Positions 1-7,645 of a stretch of DNA of 64,000 nt are shown here, one piece after another (positions within the stretch are counted from its first letter, which is position 1; each line of letters starts with the position of its first letter). Source of the DNA: Amycolatopsis solani (lineage in GTDB: Bacteria > Actinomycetota > Actinomycetes > Mycobacteriales > Pseudonocardiaceae); the NCBI RefSeq assembly GCF_033441515.1, contig NZ_JAWQJT010000002.1:1116001-1180000 (forward strand). The letters run 5' to 3'. Position numbers and translations under genes: made by a program. The notes below the pieces were generated by a model. It did no database searches, had not been told where the DNA came from, and saw only the letters and a list, made by a program, of their open reading frames with translations.

Positions 1-1
1 C

Positions 2-382
2 CTGTTTCGCCCCGTGTTCGTGAGCTGGCTCGGTGTCACCGTGTACCTGACGCGAGAGGCGATTGCCGCCACATTGACGGATCTCGGCCGTTTCGCGCCG
101 GGATCGGAAATCGTGGCGGATCACCTGCTTCCCGCGGAACTGCGCGACGCCGCCGGAAACGGTTACGCCGAAGCGGTCGGCCCGGTCGCGGCGGAAGGGG
201 GCGAGCCGTGGCGCACGTTCCTCTCCCCCGCCGAGTTCGCCGATCTCCTGGCCGCGGCCGGTTTCGAAGTCCTCGAACAGGCCGGGCAGCGGGAGAGCGT
301 CCCCGCGCGGCTGTGGGACCGCACCGACGCGCTGCGGCCCGTCGCCCTCTCCGCGCTGACGCACGCCCGCCGCACCGGCTGA
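2..382 (+). CDS. SAM-dependent methyltransferase, C-terminal part (5' end outside window)
   Basis: The reading frame is open to the left edge, so this is the C-terminal ~126 residues of a longer gene; the GTG at 14 is internal, not a start. The segment FVSWLGVTVYLTREAI followed by an LxxAGF-type strand is typical of the actinobacterial class I methyltransferases of the leucine carboxyl methyltransferase/PPM type (TIGR00027-like, about 270-300 residues), which have this region after the SAM-binding core. The motifs that bind SAM lie upstream of the window and cannot be checked. Substrate unknown. It converges on dinB with 12 bases between the stops. Confidence 0.75.
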   Translation: MFRPVFVSWLGVTVYLTREAIAATLTDLGRFAPGSEIVADHLLPAELRDAAGNGYAEAVGPVAAEGGEPWRTFLSPAEFADLLAAAGFEVLEQAGQRESVPARLWDRTDALRPVALSALTHARRTG

Positions 383-394
383 CCGCCTGGGTGT

Positions 395-1585
395 TCAGTC
401 CGGCAGCATCGGCACTTCGAGGTCGTCCGGGCGGCCGAGCAGGACCGCGCGGGTGACCGCGGCCTTGCCGAACCGGTCCCGCACCGCGTCCAGCGCGCTG
501 TCGAGCTCGGTCGCCCGCTGCCGTTCGAAGGGCAGGGAGAGCTGGAACGGGTCGTCGTCGGCCAGGTTGGACAGCGCGGCGCCGAGCAGCGTGATCCCCC
601 GGTCGGCGATCAGCGGCAGCGCGGCGGCGAGCAGTTCCCGCGCCGCGGCGAGCAGCACGCCGGTGCCGGCCGTCGGGTCGGCCAGCGTGTGCGAGCGGGT
701 GGCGCGTTCGAAATCGGCGAAGCGCAGGCGGATCGTCACCGTCCGGCAGACGCGGTGGGCCGCCCGCAGCCGGCGGGCGATCCGGTCGATCAGCGCCACC
801 AGCACGACGTCGAGCTCGGCCGGGGTCCGCCTGCCGCGGCCGAGCGACCGCTGGGCGCCGATCGACCGGCGCCGCACCCCGACCTCGACGCGGCGCGGGT
901 CGCGGTTGTGCGCGAGGGCGTGGAGGTGGCGTCCCGGACCACGGCCGAGCAGGCCGTCGAGGTCCACCTGCTCGGACGTCGCCAGCTGGCCGACCGTGGT
1001 GATCCCCCGCGCGTGCAGCTTCTCCGTGGTGACCTTGCCGACGCCCCAGAGCGCCGAGACCGGCAGCGGGTGCAGGAACTCCAGCTCGCCGTCGTGCGGC
1101 ACGACGAGCAGGCCGTCCGGCTTGGCCACCCGGCTGGCGACCTTGGCGAGGAACTTGGTCCGCGCCACCCCGACGGTGATCGGCAGCCCCGCCCGCTCGG
1201 CGACGGCGGCGCGGAGCCGTTCGGCGATGTGGCTCGGCCGCCCGCCGATCCTGGCCAACCCCCCGACGTCGAGGAACGCTTCGTCGATCGAGATGCCCTC
1301 CACCCACGGAGTGGTGTCGTGGAAGACCTCGAACACCGCGCGGCTGGCGGCCAGGTACGCCGACATCCGCGGCGGCACGACGACCGCCTGCGGGCACAGC
1401 CTGCGGGCCTGCGCGCCGCCCATCGCGGTGCGCACGCCGTACGCCTTGGCCTCGTAACTCGCGGCGAGCACGACCCCGCCGCCGACGATGACCGGCCGTC
1501 CTTTCAGCGCCGGGTCGTCGCGCTGCTCGACCGACGCGTAGAACGAGTCGAGATCGGCGTGCAGGATGGGCCCCTCGTCGGTCAT
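395..1585 (-). CDS. dinB: DNA polymerase IV (Y-family translesion polymerase)
   Basis: Error-prone lesion-bypass polymerase acting at stalled forks in the cytoplasm. The N-terminal catalytic palm shows HADLDSFYASVE (residues ~9-20) and GISIDEAFLDVGG with the metal-binding acidic residues, followed by the thumb helix-hairpin-helix (VSALWGVGKVTTEKL) and the little-finger domain (RRSIGAQRSLGRG). Its 396 residues match the family length. The first in-frame ATG is at 1594, but a LexA-type palindrome covers 1585-1600, so the ATG at 1585 (MTDEGP) is the better start; transcripts may be leaderless or nearly so. The C-terminus lacks a clear beta-clamp peptide, although QLSLPF (residues ~350-355) is a plausible internal clamp-binding motif. 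Confidence 0.95.
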   Translation of the reverse strand: MTDEGPILHADLDSFYASVEQRDDPALKGRPVIVGGGVVLAASYEAKAYGVRTAMGGAQARRLCPQAVVVPPRMSAYLAASRAVFEVFHDTTPWVEGISIDEAFLDVGGLARIGGRPSHIAERLRAAVAERAGLPITVGVARTKFLAKVASRVAKPDGLLVVPHDGELEFLHPLPVSALWGVGKVTTEKLHARGITTVGQLATSEQVDLDGLLGRGPGRHLHALAHNRDPRRVEVGVRRRSIGAQRSLGRGRRTPAELDVVLVALIDRIARRLRAAHRVCRTVTIRLRFADFERATRSHTLADPTAGTGVLLAAARELLAAALPLIADRGITLLGAALSNLADDDPFQLSLPFERQRATELDSALDAVRDRFGKAAVTRAVLLGRPDDLEVPMLPD

Positions 1586-1600
1586 AGAACACATGTTCGC
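1585..1600. promoter_or_regulatory. LexA (SOS) box at the dinB start
   Basis: On the minus strand the bases read GCGAACATGTGTTCTA, an inverted repeat CGAAC-N4-GTTC that matches the actinobacterial/Gram-positive LexA consensus CGAAC-N4-GTTCG except for the last base. It abuts the dinB start codon, so bound LexA would block transcription initiation. Placement and sequence are seen directly; LexA binding is inferred. Confidence 0.75.
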
Positions 1601-1739
1601 ATAACGGAGCGCCGAAGTCCGCTCACCCGTCCGTCGCGAAGGGCGTGCCGCCGGTCGACACTGAGCGCTTTTCCGGTTGTCCGGCGTCCGTGGCCGCGCT
1701 CACACTCGGACCATCGAACGACCCGACCCTGGGGGCGAC

Positions 1740-2159
1740 ATGACCGAGAAGTGCCGGTGCGGAGACCACCACGCGTGGGCCGCGCCGAACCCCGAAGACC
1801 GGCCCGCGGCCGCGCGGCAGCCGCTGCTGGCTTCGACACTGGCGCGCGAGGACCGCGTGGAGGACGACGGCGGGCTCGACCCGACCGACCGCGTCACCTG
1901 CCGCACGCACCGCCGCTGGCTGCACGACTGCGTGTCGTCCCCGGTGCACACGAACCCGGCGATCGGCTACCGCTGGTGCCGCCGCTGCGACCACCAGGCG
2001 CTGGTCGCGGTCGACGAACTGGCCGGCGAGGTGACCATCCGCTGCGGGCTGTGCGGGCGCGTCCCGCGCAGCCGGGCCAACGAAGAGCTCGTCGAGCTGT
2101 GCCGGCGCAGCCTGTCCCTGGCCCGCGCGGGCCGGTTCCCGGAGGCCGCCGTCGCGTGA
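1740..2159 (+). CDS. Small Cys/His-rich protein, probable zinc ribbon
   Basis: 139 residues beginning at an ATG preceded by a GGGGG-type ribosome site; an in-frame GTG/ATG-like extension to 1677 lacks such a site. Metal-ligand patterns are clear: CRCGDHH near the N-terminus, CRTHRRWLHDC (~residues 44-54), CRRCDHQ (~70-76) and CGLCG (~91-95). The paired CxxC motifs CRRC and CGLC suggest one treble-clef or zinc-ribbon fold. No catalytic motif is visible. I do not recognise a named family. It could bind nucleic acid or be a partner protein. It lies in the same direction as the 2H phosphoesterase 16 bases downstream and may be cotranscribed. Confidence 0.65.
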   Translation: MTEKCRCGDHHAWAAPNPEDRPAAARQPLLASTLAREDRVEDDGGLDPTDRVTCRTHRRWLHDCVSSPVHTNPAIGYRWCRRCDHQALVAVDELAGEVTIRCGLCGRVPRSRANEELVELCRRSLSLARAGRFPEAAVA

Positions 2160-2175
2160 CTGCCATGATGCGGGG

Positions 2176-2679
2176 GTGCCCGAACCCGGAACCACCGCAC
2201 TGGTGATCCTGCTGCCCGCCGCCGAACCGATCCTCGACGCGGCCAGGCGGGTCGACCCCGCCCTGGTCCGCCCCGGCCTGCCCGCCCACGTGACGGCCCT
2301 CTACCCCTTCCTCCCGGCGGACGGCGCGGTCCTCGAAGCGACCCGCGAGCTGGCGGCGACGTTCTCACCGACCGACGTACCCCTCACGGACTTCGTGACA
2401 GCACCGGGTTTCGCGGCGATCCCGGCACCCGCGCTGCAGCCGATCACGGACGCGGCGTGCGAAAGGTGGCCGTCGGTCCAGCCGTACGGCGGCCGGTTCG
2501 GCCCCCGGCCGGACGCGCACGTGACGGTGGCGATGGGTGGGGACGCGGAGGTGCTCGAGCGGGTGGCGGCCGAGGTGCGGCCGCTGCTGCCGGTGCGGGA
2601 TCGGGCGGTGGAGTTGCAGTTGGTCGCGTTGACGGACAGGGGCTGGGAGCCGCGGTTGACGGTGCCGTTCGGGGGCTGA
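2176..2679 (+). CDS. 2'-5' RNA ligase / 2H phosphoesterase family protein
   Basis: 167 residues with the two signature H-x-T motifs of the 2H superfamily: HVTALYPF (~residue 38) and HVTVA (~115), spaced as in LigT-like cyclic phosphodiesterases. The family hydrolyses or ligates 2',3'-cyclic or 2'-5' RNA ends, or nucleotide cyclic phosphates; the physiological substrate is unknown here. It starts with GTG 16 bases after the zinc-ribbon protein stop, with GGGG just before the start. It is likely cytoplasmic; no signal or membrane segment is seen. Confidence 0.85.
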   Translation: MPEPGTTALVILLPAAEPILDAARRVDPALVRPGLPAHVTALYPFLPADGAVLEATRELAATFSPTDVPLTDFVTAPGFAAIPAPALQPITDAACERWPSVQPYGGRFGPRPDAHVTVAMGGDAEVLERVAAEVRPLLPVRDRAVELQLVALTDRGWEPRLTVPFGG

Positions 2680-2813
2680 CCGGATCGGGGCGGTGGGCGT
2701 ATCGGTTTGTACGCCGCCCGGCGGCCGGTGCGCCGATCGCCGCATTCAGCCCACCGCCGCTGGAACCGGGACCGGGCGGCGCACCCGTCTCGACCGTTCG
2801 GCGCGGCTCGGCG

Positions 2814-3893
2814 TTAGCGCGGGCTCCGCTCGGGCGTTGGGGTTCCCTCCAGCTTGCGGTAGGCGCGGGCGATCGCGCGGAGGCGGGCCACGTCCGCGGC
2901 GAACGGTTCGTCCGGGGCGGGCAGTGGCTGGGTCTCGCGGGGTTCGTCCGGCAAGTCACGGACCAGGCGCGCCGCCGCTGGGGGTGGGAGGTCCGGGGTG
3001 GCGCCGGCCAGGATCAGGCCGTCGTTGGTTTCGCTCATCGCCGTCAGCAGGCGCTCGCGGCGGGACGGGCCGCCCGGGTCGATGCGGGCGATCTCCGGGT
3101 AGCGCCGGGTCAGGTGGGCACGCAGGGGGCGGAGCAGGCGCAGCGTCCGGGCGTCGCGGCGGGCCGCCGCCAGGCCCGGGACCGCCGGGATCGTCAGGCC
3201 CAGCACGATCAGCAGCACCGACACCGCCGGGAAACCGACGTCCAGGGTGCACGGCAGCGTCGAGAACGGCCCGCGGCACAACGCCTTCGCCGGGTGGTCG
3301 GCCTGCAGCGCGGTGATCGTCGCGACGACCTTCCCCGCGAGGTACGCGAGCGCGAACGCCGACGCCAGCAGCAGCAACGCCAGTCCGGCGCGCAGGGCGC
3401 CGCCGCTCGCCCGGATCGTCACCGCCGCCACGATCCCGATGTCGATGACCGCGAGGCCCAGGTACACGGTGTAGGTGAAGACGTAGACGACCAGCGTCGG
3501 GTGGGTGCGGTACAGCTCGTCGAACAGGCCGATCCCGACCGGCAGGTCCGGGGTGCTGAAGAACATCACGGTCAGCAGCGTCAGCGCGACGCCGAGCGCG
3601 ACCAGCCGGGTGCGGCGGCCGCGGTCCCGGGTGCCGCTGATTTCCGCGACCGTCAAGCCGATTCCGTACGCGGCGACCATCGTCGCCAGGTTCGACAGCA
3701 GGCGGCCGAGGCTCGGGTAGATCGTGCTCTCGAACTGCTGTGCCCGGTTGGACAGGAAGCAGAACGCGGCGCCCAGCGCGATGAGCGAGACGGCCAGGCC
3801 GGCGCCCGCGCCGGTGCGCCGCGCGCGGACGGCGCGCCAGATTCCGACGGCGAGCGCGAAGACCCCGACCCCGAGGAACAGAATGTCGATCAC
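2814..3893 (-). CDS. Polytopic membrane protein, MAB_1171c-like
   Basis: 359 residues: about seven hydrophobic segments in the first ~240 residues, the first starting at residue 2 (MIDILFLGVGVFALAVGIW), then a cytoplasmic charged C-terminal domain with ARRYPEIARIDPG-like sequence (here LTRRYPEIARIDP). This arrangement, and the position after an XRE regulator and an ImmA/IrrE protease, is that of the actinobacterial MAB_1171c family (annotated elsewhere as putative transporter; function not established). It is the third gene of the unit, 9 bases after the protease. A role as membrane target or sensor for the regulator/protease pair is inference. Confidence 0.75.
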   Translation of the reverse strand: MIDILFLGVGVFALAVGIWRAVRARRTGAGAGLAVSLIALGAAFCFLSNRAQQFESTIYPSLGRLLSNLATMVAAYGIGLTVAEISGTRDRGRRTRLVALGVALTLLTVMFFSTPDLPVGIGLFDELYRTHPTLVVYVFTYTVYLGLAVIDIGIVAAVTIRASGGALRAGLALLLLASAFALAYLAGKVVATITALQADHPAKALCRGPFSTLPCTLDVGFPAVSVLLIVLGLTIPAVPGLAAARRDARTLRLLRPLRAHLTRRYPEIARIDPGGPSRRERLLTAMSETNDGLILAGATPDLPPPAAARLVRDLPDEPRETQPLPAPDEPFAADVARLRAIARAYRKLEGTPTPERSPR

Positions 3894-3902
3894 GGGAGGC
3901 GA

Positions 3903-4493
3903 CTATCCCAGGAGTGCCGCCAGCCGCCTAGCCTGGTCGGCCGCCCGGCCGGACGCGCCCGGCTGAATGGCGGGTGGCCCGCTGGTCGCCGCGCTCATCA
4001 GCAGGACGGCGATCAGCTCCGCCTCGTACTCCTCGGTGCCGCTCGTGACGCGGGTGAGCAGGTGCGACAACGCCGCCGGCGCGAGGTCCGGCGCGAGCTC
4101 GGCGGCTTCGGACTCGGCCATCAGGCAGGTGCCGGTGTGCGCGCACAGCATGTGGGCGAGCTCGTGGGCGATGATGTGGTCCTGGTGCAGCGCCGACGTG
4201 TGCTCGGTGTAGGCGATCAGGTCGTAGTCGGGGCGCGGCTGCCAGGCCCCGGACGGCTGCCCGGGCCGGTAGGCGATCGGGACGAGGTCGATCTCGCGCC
4301 CCCGCCACGCCTCGAGCCGGTCCACCCAGCCGTTCATCGACCACGGCCGCGGCAGCGGGACGGCGGCGAGCACCGTCCGGACGCGGTCCCGCGCCCGGTC
4401 ACGGAGGTCCGGCAGACCGTGCTCGTCGATGGGTCCTCCCCGCTCACCGGGCGCCAGCCGGCTGCACCGGGGCGCGATCACGGACGAAGTCAT
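3903..4493 (-). CDS. ImmA/IrrE-family metallopeptidase
   Basis: 196 residues with the zinc-protease motif HELAHMLCAHTG (HExxH; ~residues 101-105) preceded by IIAHELAH-type helix and an upstream region resembling toxin/regulator ImmA-IrrE proteins. Such proteases cleave or inactivate a partner XRE repressor in response to a signal (known for ImmA-ImmR and IrrE-DdrO). Here the XRE gene is 19 bases upstream and the membrane protein directly downstream, making a three-gene unit. The N-terminal 60 residues are basic and Pro/Arg-rich. Substrate is presumed to be the neighbouring regulator; not shown by sequence. Confidence 0.85.
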   Translation of the reverse strand: MTSSVIAPRCSRLAPGERGGPIDEHGLPDLRDRARDRVRTVLAAVPLPRPWSMNGWVDRLEAWRGREIDLVPIAYRPGQPSGAWQPRPDYDLIAYTEHTSALHQDHIIAHELAHMLCAHTGTCLMAESEAAELAPDLAPAALSHLLTRVTSGTEEYEAELIAVLLMSAATSGPPAIQPGASGRAADQARRLAALLG

Positions 4494-4512
4494 CCTAGCC
4501 GACCGCGGTGGT

Positions 4513-4950
4513 TCACTCGGGCTTCCGGCGCCGGCCTTCGCGGCGGCGCGTGTCGTCGTAGCTGCCGAGCTGGTCGAGCAGCGCCGTCACGGTTTCGCGG
4601 TCACGCGGCGAGAGCCGCATCGCGCGCTGGGCCAGGTTCCGCGCCTCGGTGTCCCGCCACGCCACGACGTCCTCGACCTGCTGATCGATCTGGCCGGCGA
4701 CCTCGTCGTCGAAGAAGTAGGTGACGGGCACCCCGAAGAACTGCGCGAGCGCCTGGATGTGCGAGCGCTTGGGGTCCTTGCGCGCGCCGACGGCCAGCTG
4801 CTGCACGTGCGTCGCGGACATCGAGACGCCGGTCTGGTCGGCGACGCCGGTCGCGATCTCCCGGTAGGAGTACGGCTTGCGGTCCGGCGGGTGCACGGTC
4901 GCGATCAAGTGCGCCAGCCGTTCGGCGAAACTGCGCCCTTCGCTCACCAC
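4513..4950 (-). CDS. XRE-family helix-turn-helix regulator
   Basis: 145 residues. The HTH lies at ~residues 28-80: YSYREIATGVADQTG, then ATHVQQLAVGARKDPKRSHI, with the phrase IQALAQFFGVPVTYFFDDE typical of Cro/CI-type regulators from Streptomyces and relatives. The C-terminal ~50 residues are a helical tail (RDTEARNLAQRAMRLSPRDRETV) that may dimerise or be the protease-sensitive part. Start is GTG at 4950 or the adjacent GTG at 4947. It heads the XRE - ImmA/IrrE - membrane protein unit; operator-like repeats precede it (4969-5066), consistent with autoregulation. Confidence 0.88.
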   Translation of the reverse strand: MVSEGRSFAERLAHLIATVHPPDRKPYSYREIATGVADQTGVSMSATHVQQLAVGARKDPKRSHIQALAQFFGVPVTYFFDDEVAGQIDQQVEDVVAWRDTEARNLAQRAMRLSPRDRETVTALLDQLGSYDDTRRREGRRRKPE

Positions 4951-4968
4951 ACACCACCCTCAGCCGTG

Positions 4969-5066
4969 AAACGTGACACCGGCCAGCTTAGCTGTCCCGA
5001 AAACTTGACACAGCCCGTCCCGGAAAGACTACGATACCTCCGTTCGGTGTTTCGGAAACACGACAC
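4969..5066. promoter_or_regulatory. Three AAACnnGACAC repeats, candidate operators of the XRE regulator
   Basis: The 11-base motif AAACnnGACAC occurs at 4969-4979 (AAACGTGACAC), 5001-5011 (AAACTTGACAC) and 5056-5066 (AAACACGACAC). The last two are embedded in longer similar blocks: TGTCCCGAAAACTTGACAC (4993-5011) and TGTTTCGGAAACACGACAC (5048-5066), 15 of 19 bases identical, each also a TGTC/GACA inverted repeat. They lie immediately upstream of the XRE gene. Repetition is seen directly; binding by the XRE protein is inference. Confidence 0.55.
5005..5035 (+). promoter_or_regulatory. Possible rightward promoter within the repeat region
   Basis: TTGACA (5005-5010) and TACGAT (5030-5035) are separated by 19 bases, slightly long for a sigma-70 type promoter. 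It points away from the XRE gene into 5040-5300, where no convincing gene exists; only a 18-codon GTG frame at 5077 is open. It could drive a small RNA or short peptide, or be chance, because its -35 shares bases with an operator repeat. The rest of 5067-5264 shows nothing recognisable. Confidence 0.25.
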
Positions 5067-5264
5067 AGAACCCTGGGTGGCGCTGCGGCCGCGGGGTGAC
5101 TCACGTGGCCGCTGGGGGTGGCCACGCGCCTAACTCCGCGTCCGCCGCGCGATCCTTGCCGTGGGAGTGGCCGCCGCGTTTTCGGGCACGCCGAGGAAAG
5201 TCGCCGCATCGGGCGCGCGGGCACGGCCGGACCGCCCCGGACCCCCTGATCCCCGCCTGACGCG

Positions 5265-5297
5265 GCGGGTGACCCCTCGACGAGAGGAGCCACCCGC
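5265..5297 (-). terminator. Hairpin after the discoidin-domain glycosidase
   Basis: GCGGGTG (5265-5271) pairs with CACCCGC (5291-5297) and the inner CCTC/GAGG bases extend the stem around a short loop. It lies just beyond the stop at 5304 of the minus-strand glycosidase. No U-tract follows, as is usual in high-GC actinomycetes. Confidence 0.45.
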
Positions 5298-5303
5298 ACA
5301 ACG

Positions 5304-7430
5304 TTACGACCGGTAGACGCCGAACTCGTACAGCGAATAGCCGTAAGCGGTGCCGCGCTGGGTGGCGTTCACCCGGACGTACCGCGCGGTGGCCGAGACC
5401 GCGATGTCGTCGGCGCCGCCGTCCCCGGACGTCGTCCCGTACACGCTGCGCCAGTTCGCCGCGTCGTCGCTGACCTGGATTTCGTAGGCCTTGCCGAACG
5501 CCGACTCCCACACCAGCTGGACGTGGTCGAACGCCTGGCGGCTGCCCAGATCGACCTGCAGCCACTGCGGATCCGCCCACGCGCTCGCCCAGCGGGTCGC
5601 GGTGTTCCCGTCGGTCGCGGCCTGCGGCGGGTACGGCGCGCCCGGGCCGTCGGCCTGGTACGTCGAAGCAGTCGTCGCGGCGCCGCGAGCCAGGTTCGTC
5701 CCCGGTACCGGCGGCGCGACCACGCGCAGCGAGCGCGTCTCGATGCCGACGTTGCCGTGGCCGTCCCGGGCGTAGAGGTAGATCTTCCAGACGCCGAGCT
5801 GCTGGGGTGCGGTGACGGTGAACGTCCCGTTCCCGGTGAACTGCGCGGGGATCAGCCCGGCCGCGTCGTTGATGTACTTGCTGTTGTACCCCATGGTGTA
5901 CGCGATCGGGTCACCGTCCGGATCGGACACCGCCGCGGTCAGGGTGAACGTGGCGCCCGCCGGGACGTCGGTGCTGCGGCTGAGGTTCATCGACGAGATC
6001 ACCGGCGGCGTGTTGCCCCCGGTCTGTCCACTGTAGAGCCTGCGGACGGCGTACCAGGACAGCCGCTTCTCGTTGCCGGTGGTGATGTTGAACCAGACGC
6101 CGCCGAAGTCGCCCTCGGTGCCGTAGTGGAAGAGCGTCGCGCCGAGCGCCACGCCCGGGTGCGCCAGCACGCAGTTCCAGGCGTTGACGTAACCGTCGCG
6201 CTTCTGCTGGTCCGTCGGCTCGGTGGGGACGCCGTTGACGTCGTTCGGCACCTCCCACTCGCCGGCCGGCCCGGTCTCGGTGATGATGTACGGCTTGGTG
6301 TAGCCACCGGCGAGCCAGTCCTGCTTGACCTGGCAGACCTGGGCGTAGGAGTTGACGGAGTACAGGTCGAGGCTCGGCGCGTACGCCTTGTAGTACGGCC
6401 AGGCCCCGGTCCACGCGTCGGTCGAGGTGACCGGGTGGTTCGCGTCGATCGCGTGGATGGCCTGCGCCGCCTGGTCGACGAACCGGGTGTAGGCGATCCG
6501 GTTCTGCTCCAGCTGCGTGCCGGAGTAGCAGTTCTGCATGCCGAGGATCGACTCGTTGCCGACGTTCCACATCAGGACGCCCGCGTGGTTTTTGTATGCA
6601 GTAACCCATTTCTGGATTTCGGCGAGCATGGTGTTCTTGTAGTTCGTATCCGTCGTGTAGTCGACGCACCCGCCACTGCCCGGGCCGCCGCCCGGTTGCA
6701 GCCAGAAGCCGCTGACCACCTTGATGCCGTTGGCCGCGGCGGCGTCGAGCAGCGGCTGCGTGGTGCCGTCGGTCCCCCACGTGCGGACGGTGTTGACGCC
6801 GATCGCGTGCAGCTCCGGCATCCGCGCGGCGGCTTCGCTCACCGGCGGGCCCCAGGTCAGGCCCTTCACGGTCCACGGGATACCGTCGACTGTCAGCTGC
6901 CAGTTGCCCTGCGCGCCGGTCACCCGCGTGACGCCGGGCCTGTTCTGCGCCCCCGGGGTGCCGCTGACCTGGAACTCCCACAGCGAATAGCCGTAGCCGC
7001 CGACGCGGTGCGTGCCGTAGAGGCGGACGTACCGGCCGTGCCCGCTGACCGCGAGATTTTGTATCCCACCGACCGCGGTCGTCGTACTGTATACAGTCTG
7101 CCAATTCGCGGCATTGTCCGAAACCTGGATTTCGTATGCAGTCGCGTAGGCCGACTCCCAGTTCAGGGTCACCTGGCTGATGTCGGCGGACGCGCCGAGG
7201 TCGACCTGCAGCCACTGCGGGTCGCTCCAGGCGCTCGCCCACCGCGTGCCGGGGTCGCCGTCGACGGCCGCCGACGCCGGGGTGCCCGCGCCTTCGGAGC
7301 TCGACGCGGTAACCGGTCTGCCTTGGGAAAGCACGGTGGCGGCGTGCGCCGGGGAGGGTCCGGCGAGCAACCCCAGCACCAGCAGGGCCACCAGCGCCGG
7401 GACGGCACGGAGGAGCGACGGTCGGTCCAC
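5304..7430 (-). CDS. Secreted glycosidase with N- and C-terminal discoidin (F5/8 type C) domains
   Basis: 708 residues. Signal peptide at 1-30 (hydrophobic LLRAVPALVALLVLGLLAG, cleavage after AHA). F5/8 type C carbohydrate-binding domains lie at ~32-157 and ~565-708, both with DPQWLQVDLG. Between them is a TIM-barrel glycosidase of GH2/GH5 type: WNVGNES with E293 as likely acid/base and YIITETGP with E385 as likely nucleophile; a cadherin/Ig-like linker with a PPVISS start follows (~470-560). It acts on an extracellular polysaccharide; substrate unknown. GTG 7430 is chosen because CGGGAG lies 5 bases upstream and a repressor palindrome (7461-7478) sits before it; a longer open frame to 7652 would run through the promoter. 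Codon use is oddly AT-rich around 6590-6650 and 7057-7150. Confidence 0.85.
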   Translation of the reverse strand: MDRPSLLRAVPALVALLVLGLLAGPSPAHAATVLSQGRPVTASSSEGAGTPASAAVDGDPGTRWASAWSDPQWLQVDLGASADISQVTLNWESAYATAYEIQVSDNAANWQTVYSTTTAVGGIQNLAVSGHGRYVRLYGTHRVGGYGYSLWEFQVSGTPGAQNRPGVTRVTGAQGNWQLTVDGIPWTVKGLTWGPPVSEAAARMPELHAIGVNTVRTWGTDGTTQPLLDAAAANGIKVVSGFWLQPGGGPGSGGCVDYTTDTNYKNTMLAEIQKWVTAYKNHAGVLMWNVGNESILGMQNCYSGTQLEQNRIAYTRFVDQAAQAIHAIDANHPVTSTDAWTGAWPYYKAYAPSLDLYSVNSYAQVCQVKQDWLAGGYTKPYIITETGPAGEWEVPNDVNGVPTEPTDQQKRDGYVNAWNCVLAHPGVALGATLFHYGTEGDFGGVWFNITTGNEKRLSWYAVRRLYSGQTGGNTPPVISSMNLSRSTDVPAGATFTLTAAVSDPDGDPIAYTMGYNSKYINDAAGLIPAQFTGNGTFTVTAPQQLGVWKIYLYARDGHGNVGIETRSLRVVAPPVPGTNLARGAATTASTYQADGPGAPYPPQAATDGNTATRWASAWADPQWLQVDLGSRQAFDHVQLVWESAFGKAYEIQVSDDAANWRSVYGTTSGDGGADDIAVSATARYVRVNATQRGTAYGYSLYEFGVYRS

Positions 7431-7460
7431 GATGACTCCCGTACGACAAGGGGACGGAGA

Positions 7461-7478
7461 TTGGAGAGCGCTCTCCGG
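7461..7478. promoter_or_regulatory. LacI-type operator in front of the discoidin-domain glycosidase
   Basis: TTGGAGAGCGCTCTCCGG contains the perfect 14-base palindrome GGAGAGCGCTCTCC (7463-7476) with the central GCGC usual for LacI-family operators such as CebR/MalR boxes. It lies between the predicted minus-strand -10 and the GTG start of the glycosidase. Identical cores occur at 7603-7616 and, in 12 of 14 bases, at 13597-13608. Confidence 0.75.
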
Positions 7479-7486
7479 CGCGATCG

Positions 7487-7516
7487 ATGGTTCGGCACCG
7501 CGGCCCGCGTTGTCAA
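7487..7516 (-). promoter_or_regulatory. Predicted promoter of the discoidin-domain glycosidase
   Basis: On the minus strand TTGACA (7516-7511) is followed after 18 bases by AACCAT (7492-7487). The -35 is a perfect consensus; the -10 is weak. The operator at 7461-7478 follows immediately, a position suited to repression. Confidence 0.45.
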
Positions 7517-7569
7517 GGATCTCGTCTCGAACCGGACAATGGCTGCCCGCGGCGTGATCCGGGTACTCC

Positions 7570-7599
7570 TTGACACGGCGGCACTCGGGTGCGCATGCT
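7570..7599 (+). promoter_or_regulatory. Predicted promoter of the DUF1996 gene
   Basis: TTGACA (7570-7575) and CATGCT (7594-7599), 18 bases apart, precede the operator at 7601-7618 and the ribosome site GGAGG before TTG 7646. The -10 matches only in the key A and T positions. Confidence 0.45.
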
Positions 7600-7600
7600 C

Positions 7601-7618
7601 TTGGAGAGCGCTCTCCCA
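7601..7618. promoter_or_regulatory. LacI-type operator in front of the DUF1996 gene
   Basis: TTGGAGAGCGCTCTCCCA is the same perfect palindrome as at 7461-7478, located just after the predicted plus-strand -10 and before the ribosome site. The two divergent genes therefore appear to share one repressor, most simply the LacI protein at 12544-13575, whose own upstream region has the same palindrome. Confidence 0.75.
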
Positions 7619-7645
7619 TCCTTGGCACCTCACCGTGGAGGACCC

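Noticed and set aside
2686..2730. Hairpin GGCGTA/TACGCC after the 2H phosphoesterase
   Set aside because: Stem only six perfect pairs; below what I would call a terminator.
2457..4724. 755-codon plus-strand frame
   Set aside because: Antisense to the XRE/ImmA/membrane protein genes; Arg/Gly/Ala-rich composition.
7589..7645. Longer ATG/GTG-like start for the DUF1996 protein
   Set aside because: It would place the repressor operator inside the coding region; TTG 7646 has a perfect GGAGG.
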